Shown here in pieces: positions 15,268 through 21,716 of a stretch of DNA of 36,100 nucleotides. The stretch covers positions 1 to 36,100 of the forward strand of contig JAKVKY010000012.1 in NCBI GenBank assembly GCA_022484685.1, given 5' to 3'. The notes under the pieces were generated by a model that saw nothing but the letters and a program-made list of their open reading frames with translations, was not told the origin of the DNA and searched no databases. A program made the translations under genes and the position numbers. Positions within the stretch are counted from its first letter, which is position 1, and every line of letters begins with the position of its first letter. The DNA is from Acidaminococcaceae bacterium (GTDB taxonomy: Bacteria > Bacillota > Negativicutes > Acidaminococcales > Acidaminococcaceae).

Positions 15268-15819
15268 ATGAGCGATAAATCCGGCGGCAGCTGGCAGGAT
15301 ACGGTGAACGACTGGTTAGTGTCGATTATCGTGGCCGTAGCTCTGGCCTTTTGTATTCGCACCTTTATTTTTGAACCGTACCTGGTGGAAGGTTCTTCGA
15401 TGTTTCCTACCCTGGTCAGCCATGAGCGGCTGATCGTGGACAAGTTTAGTTATTTCGTACGCGACCCGAAGCGGGGGGAGATTATCGTCTTCCGCTATCC
15501 CAAGGATGAGAGCCGCGACTTTATCAAGCGTGTCATCGCCGTGGGCGGCGACACCATTGAGATGCGGGACGGCGCGGTGCTGGTTAACGGCAAGAAGGTG
15601 GACGAGCCTTATACCTATAAGGACGACCCCAAGGGGCCGAACCATTCCAACTACCGGAAGTCCGTGGTGCCTCAGGAACATATCTTCGTCCTGGGCGACA
15701 ACCGCAATAATTCGGAAGACAGCCGCTTTGCGGATGTGGATTTCGTACCTTTGAAGTTAGTGAAGGGTAAGGCAGCCGTTTCTTTCTGGCCTTTTGACAA
15801 AGCCAGAATTATGCCTTAA
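15268..15819 (+). CDS. lepB: Signal peptidase I
   Basis: A 183-residue type I signal peptidase that cleaves exported preproteins at the outer face of the inner membrane. One N-terminal membrane segment (about residues 18-36), then box B EGSSMFPTL with catalytic Ser44 and box D KRVIAVGGD with the general-base Lys87; GDNRNNSEDSR is box E. Length fits the Firmicutes-type single-span enzyme. GGAGG precedes ATG 15268. It follows the rplS terminator and probably begins a new unit with rbgA. Confidence 0.96.
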   Translation: MSDKSGGSWQDTVNDWLVSIIVAVALAFCIRTFIFEPYLVEGSSMFPTLVSHERLIVDKFSYFVRDPKRGEIIVFRYPKDESRDFIKRVIAVGGDTIEMRDGAVLVNGKKVDEPYTYKDDPKGPNHSNYRKSVVPQEHIFVLGDNRNNSEDSRFADVDFVPLKLVKGKAAVSFWPFDKARIMP

Positions 15820-15900
15820 TGCTGTAGTAAATTTTAGGCAGGCACGCGGCAGCAGAGCGCACGGGTATGTGTTTTCAGGCGGCGCCTGATGGGGGAGCAG

Positions 15901-16764
15901 ATGGACGAGCAAAAATTACAAATTCAGTGGTTCCCCGGACATATGACCAAGGCCAGGCGCATGATGGAGGAACAGGTCAAGCTGGTGGATGTGGTGGTGG
16001 AGATGGTGGATGCAAGGATTCCCGTTTCCAGTACGAATCCCATGCTGGGCCGGATCCTGCAGCAGAAACCGCGGGTGCTGGCGTTCAACAAGATTGATAT
16101 GGCGGACCCGGAACTGACGGAGGCCTGGATCAAGTCCTTCCAGTCCCGGGGCATCAAGGTCTGCAAGGTGAACTGCAATAACGGGCAGGGCGTCAAGCAG
16201 CTGTGGGCAGCAGTAATGGAGGCGGCGCAGCCGTCCCAGGCCAAATGGTTAAAGAAGGGCGTGAAGAATCACCCCGTCCGCACCATGATCGCCGGCGTGC
16301 CCAACGTAGGTAAATCAACTTTGATCAACCGGCTGGTGGGTCAGAAGAAGACTATCGTCTCGGACCGTCCCGGTGTGACCCGGGGTACCCAGTGGGTAGC
16401 CATTGCCAAGGGTCTGGAACTGTTAGATACGCCGGGCGTGCTCTGGCCCAAGTTTGAAGATCCTCAGGCCGGTTTTTGTCTGGCGGTGACCGGCGCCATT
16501 AAGGAAGATGTGTTTGACCGGCATACGGCCATGGAAATTTTGCTGGCCCGTCTGGCAGAAACGTATCCGGGACTGGTAGCAGCTTTTTACGGGCTGCCGG
16601 CACCGGCGCAGGATGTACCGGGGCTGATGGAACAGATTGGCCGGGCCCGTGGTTGTCTGAAAGGCGGCGGCGTGGTAGATATTAATAAGGTGGACCAGCT
16701 GGTGCTGCGGGATTTCCGTACCGGCAAGCTGGGCCGGATTACATTAGACAGACTGGATAAGTAA
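15901..16764 (+). CDS. ylqF: Ribosome biogenesis GTPase YlqF/RbgA
   Basis: A 287-residue circularly permuted GTPase needed for late 50S assembly (incorporation of L16 and neighbours). The motif order is G4-G5-G1-G2-G3: QWFPGHMTKARRMM start, FNKIDMAD (G4), then AGVPNVGKST (G1, about residues 131-140), a PGVTRG switch and DTPG (G3). The C-terminal ANTAR-like helical part includes RGCLKGGGVVDINK. ATG 15901 is chosen because GGGGGAG lies just upstream; ATG 15889 is in frame but has no Shine-Dalgarno sequence. It stands between lepB and rnhB, as in Bacillus. Confidence 0.94.
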   Translation: MDEQKLQIQWFPGHMTKARRMMEEQVKLVDVVVEMVDARIPVSSTNPMLGRILQQKPRVLAFNKIDMADPELTEAWIKSFQSRGIKVCKVNCNNGQGVKQLWAAVMEAAQPSQAKWLKKGVKNHPVRTMIAGVPNVGKSTLINRLVGQKKTIVSDRPGVTRGTQWVAIAKGLELLDTPGVLWPKFEDPQAGFCLAVTGAIKEDVFDRHTAMEILLARLAETYPGLVAAFYGLPAPAQDVPGLMEQIGRARGCLKGGGVVDINKVDQLVLRDFRTGKLGRITLDRLDK

Positions 16765-16814
16765 AGTTACCCGCAACTGACAAGGTTTGAACGCCAGCTG
16801 CAGGTAACTTTTTT
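16763..16814 (+). terminator. Probable intrinsic terminator between ylqF and rnhB
   Basis: AAAGTTACC-c-GCA pairs with TGC-a-GGTAACTT, and a T run follows. The loop is long (about 25 nt), so it may be partial or an attenuator. Confidence 0.55.
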
Positions 16815-16841
16815 CTTTGGTCATGGTAGGGAGGCAGAACA

Positions 16842-17741
16842 ATGAAGATTGCGGAAATCAGGGCGCTGTTGGCGGGTACGCCTACGGACGCCCAACTGGC
16901 GGAGATTGCCCAGGATGAACGCAAAGGCGTGCAGCAGTTATGGGCGGCTTACATCAGACGCCTGGAGGCGGAAGATGCTGAGCGGGCCCGGCTGGAAAAG
17001 CTGCAAAGTTTTGAAAAAAAATACTACGCGGAGGGCGCCCGGTATATTACCGGGATTGACGAGGTAGGGCGGGGACCTTTGGCGGGTCCGCTGGTCATGG
17101 CGGCGGTGATCCTGCCGGCTCGGTCCTATCTGCCTCATCTCAACGACAGCAAAAAGTTAAGCGCCGCCCGCCGGGAAGTTTTGTATCCTCAAATTTTAGA
17201 AACGGCCCTGGAAGCGGTGGTGACCATCGTCAGCCCCAGCGAGATTGACCGGCTCAATATTTACGAAGCCACCAAGCGGGGCATGGAAGCCACCTTGCAG
17301 GCGCTGACCTTAAAACCCCAGGTGGCTCTGGTGGATGCTATGCATCCCCAGGTGCCGGGCATGCAGGTGGTGCCTATCATCCACGGCGACGCACTGAGCT
17401 TATCTATCGCAGCGGCCTCCGTGGTGGCCAAGGTGTACCGGGATGCGCTGATGGTGCAGCTGGACGCCGAGTTTCCAGCCTACGGCTTTGCCGAGAATAA
17501 AGGCTACGGCAGCCAGCGGCACATGGACGCCCTGGCAGCCTGCGGCGCTACCATCTGGCACCGGCGCAGCTTTGAACCGGTGAAAAGTATGCAGTTGGAA
17601 CCGCTGCCTTACGGCGGTCACAAGACCCTGACCTTGAAAAAGGCGGTGGCAGGAACTGCTGGTGAGGCCGCGTCCTCCGGAAAGACAGCTGCGGGTGCAC
17701 AACCGGCCGCGGCCAAGGTGGTGATGACGCCCGATGCATGA
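16842..17741 (+). CDS. rnhB: Ribonuclease HII with extended termini
   Basis: A 299-residue RNase HII that removes ribonucleotides and RNA from RNA-DNA hybrids. The catalytic core begins GIDEVGRGPLAGPLV (Asp73, Glu74), followed by DSKKLS, LVDAMHP (Asp165) and SVVAKVYRD. An N-terminal region of about 65 residues matches the extra substrate-binding module of Bacillus-type RNase HII. A C-terminal Ala/Gly-rich tail of about 35 residues is unlike the core and probably disordered. GGGAGG precedes ATG 16842. The last 8 bases overlap the yraN start. Confidence 0.93.
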   Translation: MKIAEIRALLAGTPTDAQLAEIAQDERKGVQQLWAAYIRRLEAEDAERARLEKLQSFEKKYYAEGARYITGIDEVGRGPLAGPLVMAAVILPARSYLPHLNDSKKLSAARREVLYPQILETALEAVVTIVSPSEIDRLNIYEATKRGMEATLQALTLKPQVALVDAMHPQVPGMQVVPIIHGDALSLSIAAASVVAKVYRDALMVQLDAEFPAYGFAENKGYGSQRHMDALAACGATIWHRRSFEPVKSMQLEPLPYGGHKTLTLKKAVAGTAGEAASSGKTAAGAQPAAAKVVMTPDA

Positions 17742-18087
17742 ACGCGCGCAGCTGGGCAGACGGGGCGAGGACATAGCCGCGGCTTTCCTGGAACGGCAGG
17801 GGTACACGCTCCTGGAACGCAACTACCGGTGGCGTAAGGGCGAGATTGACGTGATTGCCGCGAAGGAAGCCACCATTGCTTTCGTGGAAGTAAAAACCCG
17901 CCGGAACCTGGACTACGGTTTGCCGTCCGAGGCGGTGACTTATAGCAAGCAGCAGAAGATCAGGGCCACGGCGCTGCACTATCTGCAGGAGCAGGACCGG
18001 TATTACCAGATCCTGTCTTTCGATGTGATTGAGGTTTTAGTGCAGGAAGGCAAGGCGCGGGTGCGCTGGCTGCCTCACTGCTTTTAA
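17734..18087 (+). CDS. YraN family (UPF0102) endonuclease-like protein
   Basis: A 117-residue UPF0102 protein with the restriction-endonuclease-like fold. It shows the family motif GRRGEDIAAAFLERQGYTLLERNYR, followed by GEIDVIA and FVEVKTRR (E-x-K as in PD-(D/E)XK nucleases), and a C-terminal DVIEVL. The role is not established; nuclease or Holliday-junction-related functions have been suggested from the fold. It overlaps rnhB by 8 bases, so translation is coupled. The next gene is yifB, the common partner of yraN. Confidence 0.92.
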   Translation: MHERAQLGRRGEDIAAAFLERQGYTLLERNYRWRKGEIDVIAAKEATIAFVEVKTRRNLDYGLPSEAVTYSKQQKIRATALHYLQEQDRYYQILSFDVIEVLVQEGKARVRWLPHCF

Positions 18088-18113
18088 CATACGGCATTAG
18101 CCGGAACTGTAAG

Positions 18114-18187
18114 TGACAGACCGCCGCCAGCTTTGCGCCGGCTACAAAAATGCAGGCGTAGTTAGCAAAAGGAGCGGGCGGTTGTCA
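18114..18187 (+). other. Possible structured leader of yifB
   Basis: TGACA-g-ACCGCC (18114-18125) can pair with GGCGGT-TGTCA (18177-18187), an 11-bp helix with one bulge closing about 50 nt that contain smaller complementary segments (GCC/GGC, CTAC/GTAG). It ends about 10 bases before the yifB Shine-Dalgarno. No known riboswitch class was recognised. Confidence 0.3.
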
Positions 18188-18213
18188 GCGCAAGTAAAGG
18201 AGGAGATAGCAAG

Positions 18214-19734
18214 TTGTACGCCAAAGTATATGGTGAAACCACGGTGGGCTTAAACGGCGCCCTGGTAATCGTGGAGGTGGACATTGCCAGGGGACTGCCC
18301 GGGTTTGAGATTGTAGGGCTGCCGGACCTGGCGGTGAAGGAATCCCGGGAACGGGTGCGCACGGCGCTAAAGAATTCCGGTTTTCCTTTTCCTCAGCAAA
18401 AGATCACGGTGAACCTGGCGCCGGCCAGCGTGAAGAAAGATGGCAGCGGTTTGGACCTGCCCATCGCCGTGGGCATTTTAATCAGCAGCGGTTTATTGCC
18501 TCAAGAAAAAGTTCGGGACAAGATTTTTATCGGCGAACTTTCTTTGGAGGGAGTAATCCGGGAAGTGCACGGGGTTCTGCCCATGGTCATCCAGGCCGGG
18601 ACGGAACGCATTCCGGAAGTGTATATTCCGCAGGGGAACGCGGAAGAGGGCCGCATCGTGGAACAGGTGCGGGTCTTTACGCCGGCTTCCCTGCGGGAGC
18701 TGGTACGGCATTTGCAGCGCCCCTGTCTGGAGCAGTTGACGCCGCGGACCTTGCAGGAGGAACTGGCGGCTGCAGGACCGGCTTTGGATTTTGCCGAGGT
18801 GCGGGGGCAGCTGGTGGTGAAGCGGGCCCTGGAGATTGCTGCGGCCGGCGGGCATAATATCTTGCTGGAAGGAACGCCAGGTTCAGGAAAAACTATGCTG
18901 GCCCGGAGATTGCCTTCCATCCTGCCGCCGCTCACCGAGCAAGAAGCCCTGGAAGTGACCAAGATCTACAGCATCGCGGGACTTTTGTCCACCAAGGGGC
19001 GGCTTATGGCGCGGCGTCCTTTCCGCAGTCCGCACCATACCATTAGCTGCAGCGCCCTGGCCGGGGGCGGCGGTATTCCTAAACCCGGCGAGGTAACTTT
19101 AAGTCATAACGGGGTTTTATTTTTAGACGAGCTGCCGGAATTTTCCCGGGCGGCCCTGGAAGTTTTGCGCCAGCCCCTGGAAGATGGTTTTGTGTCTATC
19201 AGCAGGGTCCAGGCGGCCTATACTTTTCCTGCCAGCTTTTTGTTGTGTTGCGCTCAGAATCCGTGCCCCTGTGGCTATTTAGGCGATAGCAAGCACCAGT
19301 GTACCTGTCGCCCCGGCGACATCGAACGCTACCAGCGTAAGGTGTCCGGACCGCTTTTAGACCGCATCGATATCCAGGTCCAGGTGCCCCGGGTCGAGTT
19401 TAAGGATTTACGGACCAAGGCGCCGGGAGAAAAATCGGCGGTGATCCGGGAGCGGGTGTGCGCGGCCCGGGAGATCCAACTCCAACGGCTGCAGCCGGTA
19501 GGCTTGTACTGCAACGCCCAGATGAGCCACCGGGAGGTGGAGCGCTTCTGCCAGCTGGATGCGCCCAGCCTTTCCTTGCTGGAACAAGTCTTTGCGGCGC
19601 TGGGTTTGTCGGCCCGCAGTTATGACCGCATCATCAAGGTGGCCCGCACCATTGCCGACCTGGCCGGTGCGGAGGCGATTTCGGCCGCCCATGTGGCGGA
19701 AGCCATCCAGTTGCGGACTAGTGCTAAAAAGTAA
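18214..19734 (+). CDS. yifB: YifB/ComM-family Mg-chelatase-like AAA+ ATPase
   Basis: A 506-residue AAA+ protein of the YifB/ComM family; ComM homologues are branch-migration helicases helping to integrate DNA during natural transformation. The N-terminal ChlI-like domain has PGFEIVGLPDLAVKESRERV and VNLAPASVKKDGSGLDLPIA. The ATPase core has GTPGSGKTMLARRL, a LFLDELPEF Walker B and FRSPHHTIS; a Cys-rich loop CAQNPCPCGYLGD precedes the C-terminal helical domain with SARSYDRIIKVARTIADL. The start is TTG 18214 behind AAAGGAGGAG. It ends the long housekeeping cluster. Confidence 0.94.
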   Translation: MYAKVYGETTVGLNGALVIVEVDIARGLPGFEIVGLPDLAVKESRERVRTALKNSGFPFPQQKITVNLAPASVKKDGSGLDLPIAVGILISSGLLPQEKVRDKIFIGELSLEGVIREVHGVLPMVIQAGTERIPEVYIPQGNAEEGRIVEQVRVFTPASLRELVRHLQRPCLEQLTPRTLQEELAAAGPALDFAEVRGQLVVKRALEIAAAGGHNILLEGTPGSGKTMLARRLPSILPPLTEQEALEVTKIYSIAGLLSTKGRLMARRPFRSPHHTISCSALAGGGGIPKPGEVTLSHNGVLFLDELPEFSRAALEVLRQPLEDGFVSISRVQAAYTFPASFLLCCAQNPCPCGYLGDSKHQCTCRPGDIERYQRKVSGPLLDRIDIQVQVPRVEFKDLRTKAPGEKSAVIRERVCAAREIQLQRLQPVGLYCNAQMSHREVERFCQLDAPSLSLLEQVFAALGLSARSYDRIIKVARTIADLAGAEAISAAHVAEAIQLRTSAKK

Positions 19735-19823
19735 CAGAAATCTTGCTAATTTGCATAAAAAATTCATAATGATACATAAATAACCTACTTTAGGAAAATT
19801 TTTGTGGCAAAAAATTTTACTTG

Positions 19824-19832
19824 TGGTACAAT
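19824..19832 (+). promoter_or_regulatory. Extended -10 promoter of the adi leader
   Basis: TGGTACAAT fits the extended -10 pattern. A TTGTGG at 19802-19807 could serve as a weak -35 with a 19-bp spacer. Start expected near 19839. Confidence 0.5.
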
Positions 19833-19879
19833 GAAACAAATCAGCCGGAAAGACTGATAATTTTCATGAAGAGGTTGTT

Positions 19880-20026
19880 ATGACAGCAGGTTTACCGGGA
19901 AGAGACAAGCAGTTGCACAGCTTGTGGTTAAGGCTGGTGTTGATCAGCCCTGTCTTGGTGTCTGTCCGGAAATTGCTGCCGGCTGCCCGGGGCGTAAACT
20001 GTGCCCGGCAGGTGAAACTAGGTTAA
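19880..20026 (+). CDS. Putative 48-residue leader peptide of the adi operon
   Basis: ATG 19880 with GAAGAGG upstream (five bases away) opens a frame closed by TAA 20024-20026. The peptide has five Arg (residues 8, 18, 30, 37, 43), three Lys and many Leu/Val, and no known domain. The stop is one base from the base of the terminator stem, so a ribosome finishing or stalling here would cover its left arm. This is the geometry of leader-peptide attenuators. Translation is unproven; the frame could be a by-product of a structured RNA. Confidence 0.4.
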   Translation: MTAGLPGRDKQLHSLWLRLVLISPVLVSVRKLLPAARGVNCARQVKLG

Positions 20027-20027
20027 G

Positions 20028-20060
20028 AAGTGCGTGGTCCTTGTTGTCCGCGCACTTTTT
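20028..20060 (+). terminator. Intrinsic terminator/attenuator before adiC
   Basis: AAGTGCGTGG pairs with CCGCGCACTT (one G-U), 10-nt loop, T5 tail. It lies upstream of adiC, downstream of the leader ORF, so it can act as a conditional terminator. Confidence 0.85.
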
Positions 20061-20105
20061 ATATTTATCCCGAACTTAAATACCGACTAATAAAGGAGTG
20101 ATTGT

Positions 20106-21656
20106 ATGGCTGAAGAAGAAAAGGCTGCCACTACCGGCGGTAGTGACGGCAAAAAGATCGGCGTGGTTGCGGCTACGCTGATGGTGGCCGGCAACATGAT
20201 GGGCAGCGGCGTGTTTATGCTGCCCGCCAATTTGGCGACCATTGGTGGTATCTCGATTTTCGGCTGGGTGGTGACCTGTATCGGCGCCATCGCCCTAGCC
20301 ATGAGCTTTGCCAAGCTGGCAAACATTGACCCGGCTTCCGGCGGTCCTTATGCCTATACCCGCAAGGCTTTCGGCCCTTACATGGGCTACCAGACCAACC
20401 TGATTTACTGGCTGGCCAACGTGGTGGGCAACGTAGGTCTGGCCGTGGTAGGCCTGGGTTATCTCAGCGGCTTCTTTCCCATGTTAAAAAATTTGTATGT
20501 GTTTGCCGCCTGTCAGATTGCGGTGATATGGCTCTTTACCTACGCCAACATCTTGGGACCCAGGCTGGTGTCCAAGATTCAGGGTGTCACCACCAGTATT
20601 GCCCTGGTGCCCATCATCCTCACCGCCATCGTGGGCTGGTTCTGGTTCAGTCCTCAGACTTACATGGATGCCTGGAACGTAACCGGTAAGAGCGATGTGT
20701 CCGCCGTAGGCGCCACCCTGAACTTTACCCTGTGGGCTTTCATCGGCGTGGAGTCGGCTTCGGTCGGCGCCGGCGTGGTGGAAAATCCCCGCAAGAACGT
20801 GCCTATCGCCACCATCGGCGGCGTAATTCTGGCGGCCGTATGCTATGTGCTTAGCTCATCCGTCATCATGGGCATGATTCCCAATAAAGCTTTGATTGCT
20901 TCGGCAGCTCCCTTTGCGGATGCAGCCAAGATTGCCTTCGGCCCCCTGGCCGGACATATCGTGGCCGCCTGTGCCGCTTTAGGCTGCCTGGGTTCCCTGG
21001 CCGGCTGGACCTTGCTGGTAGGCCAGAGCGCCAAAGCTGCCGCGGACGACGGTTTGTTTCCCAACGTCTTTGCCAAGTTAAACGCCAACGGCGTGCCTTC
21101 TTCCGGTTTGGCTATCGTGGCTACCTTCATGACCGTGCAGGTCCTGTGTACCATGAGTCCTTCCGCCAGCGCCCAGTTTGGTAAGATTGCCTCTATCGCG
21201 GTCATCATGACCCTGCTGCCTTATATTTATTCCTGTATCTCGGTCTACGTGCTGGGGTACGGCAAGCTGGAACCGAAAGATTACAGCAAGGCCACCTTCA
21301 TCGCTTTGTTAGGCGGTATCTACAGCATGGCGGCCCTCATCGGTTCTGATGGCGAGCAGACCCGCTGGTCCCTGGTCTTTGTTATTTCCACCATCGTGTT
21401 CTATACCACGGCCATCAAGCACCAGCATCAGATTGAAAACGGTGAAGTGGTGGGCGGTCAGGCGCCGCGCTGGATCCGTTACCTGACCATGGCCATTACC
21501 ATCGTCACCCTGTGCATCGCCTTCATGTTGTCCGTAGGCGGTACCAGCAAGCTGAACCTGCATCACCGTTCCAATAATACCCCGACGACCACTTCGGTAC
21601 AGCAGGTAGAACCGGGCGGCACGGCTACCCAGCATGCACCGGCTGCGGCTAACTAA
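20106..21656 (+). CDS. adiC: Arginine/agmatine antiporter, AdiC-like APC transporter
   Basis: A 516-residue, 12-helix APC transporter. It resembles E. coli AdiC rather than CadB: VAGNMMGSGVFMLPANLA, FGPYMGYQTNLIYWLAN, GVESASVGAGVVENP and NVPIATIGGV. Residues matching AdiC substrate-site and gate positions are kept: Trp210 and Glu216 in LWAFIGVESAS, and Trp301 in GWTLLVGQ. AdiC swaps external arginine for internal agmatine and so exports a proton equivalent per cycle. It is longer than AdiC because of a polar N-terminus of about 15 residues and a disordered Thr/Gln/Pro tail of about 40. AAAGGAG precedes ATG 20106. The decarboxylase gene follows 60 bases later. Confidence 0.9.
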   Translation: MAEEEKAATTGGSDGKKIGVVAATLMVAGNMMGSGVFMLPANLATIGGISIFGWVVTCIGAIALAMSFAKLANIDPASGGPYAYTRKAFGPYMGYQTNLIYWLANVVGNVGLAVVGLGYLSGFFPMLKNLYVFAACQIAVIWLFTYANILGPRLVSKIQGVTTSIALVPIILTAIVGWFWFSPQTYMDAWNVTGKSDVSAVGATLNFTLWAFIGVESASVGAGVVENPRKNVPIATIGGVILAAVCYVLSSSVIMGMIPNKALIASAAPFADAAKIAFGPLAGHIVAACAALGCLGSLAGWTLLVGQSAKAAADDGLFPNVFAKLNANGVPSSGLAIVATFMTVQVLCTMSPSASAQFGKIASIAVIMTLLPYIYSCISVYVLGYGKLEPKDYSKATFIALLGGIYSMAALIGSDGEQTRWSLVFVISTIVFYTTAIKHQHQIENGEVVGGQAPRWIRYLTMAITIVTLCIAFMLSVGGTSKLNLHHRSNNTPTTTSVQQVEPGGTATQHAPAAAN

Positions 21657-21688
21657 AAAAGTTTTTAGGTAAAATTTTCCGGATAGAT

Positions 21689-21694
21689 TATAAT
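21689..21694 (+). promoter_or_regulatory. Possible -10 box between adiC and adiA
   Basis: A perfect TATAAT about 23 bp upstream of the adiA start, with only a weak -35 (TAGGTA/TTAGGT region). It could give adiA an extra transcript. Confidence 0.3.
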
Positions 21695-21716
21695 TAAACT
21701 AAAAGGAGTGAAGCGT

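Larger units (their letters stand above)
19839..20060 (+). ncRNA. Structured attenuator-like leader of the adiCA operon
   Basis: About 220 nt between the promoter and an intrinsic terminator that precedes adiC. Visible helices: ATCAG/CTGAT just after the start; TTT(A)CCGG (19891-19898) with CCGGAAA (19966-19972) as a possible closing stem; ACAAGC (19905-19910) with GCTTGT (19920-19925); GGCTG (19932-19936) with CAGCC (19945-19949); CTGCC..GGGC (19983-19993) with GCCC-GGCAG (20003-20011). A 48-codon ORF runs through the leader and stops one base before the terminator. It matches no riboswitch class that I recognise. A ribosome-dependent attenuator or new aptamer is an inference from the layout. 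Confidence 0.5.

Noticed and set aside
19839-20060. Lysine riboswitch upstream of adiC
   Set aside because: The decarboxylase context suggested it, but the conserved L-box strings (such as GCCGAAG after the second domain) and the five-helix layout were not found.
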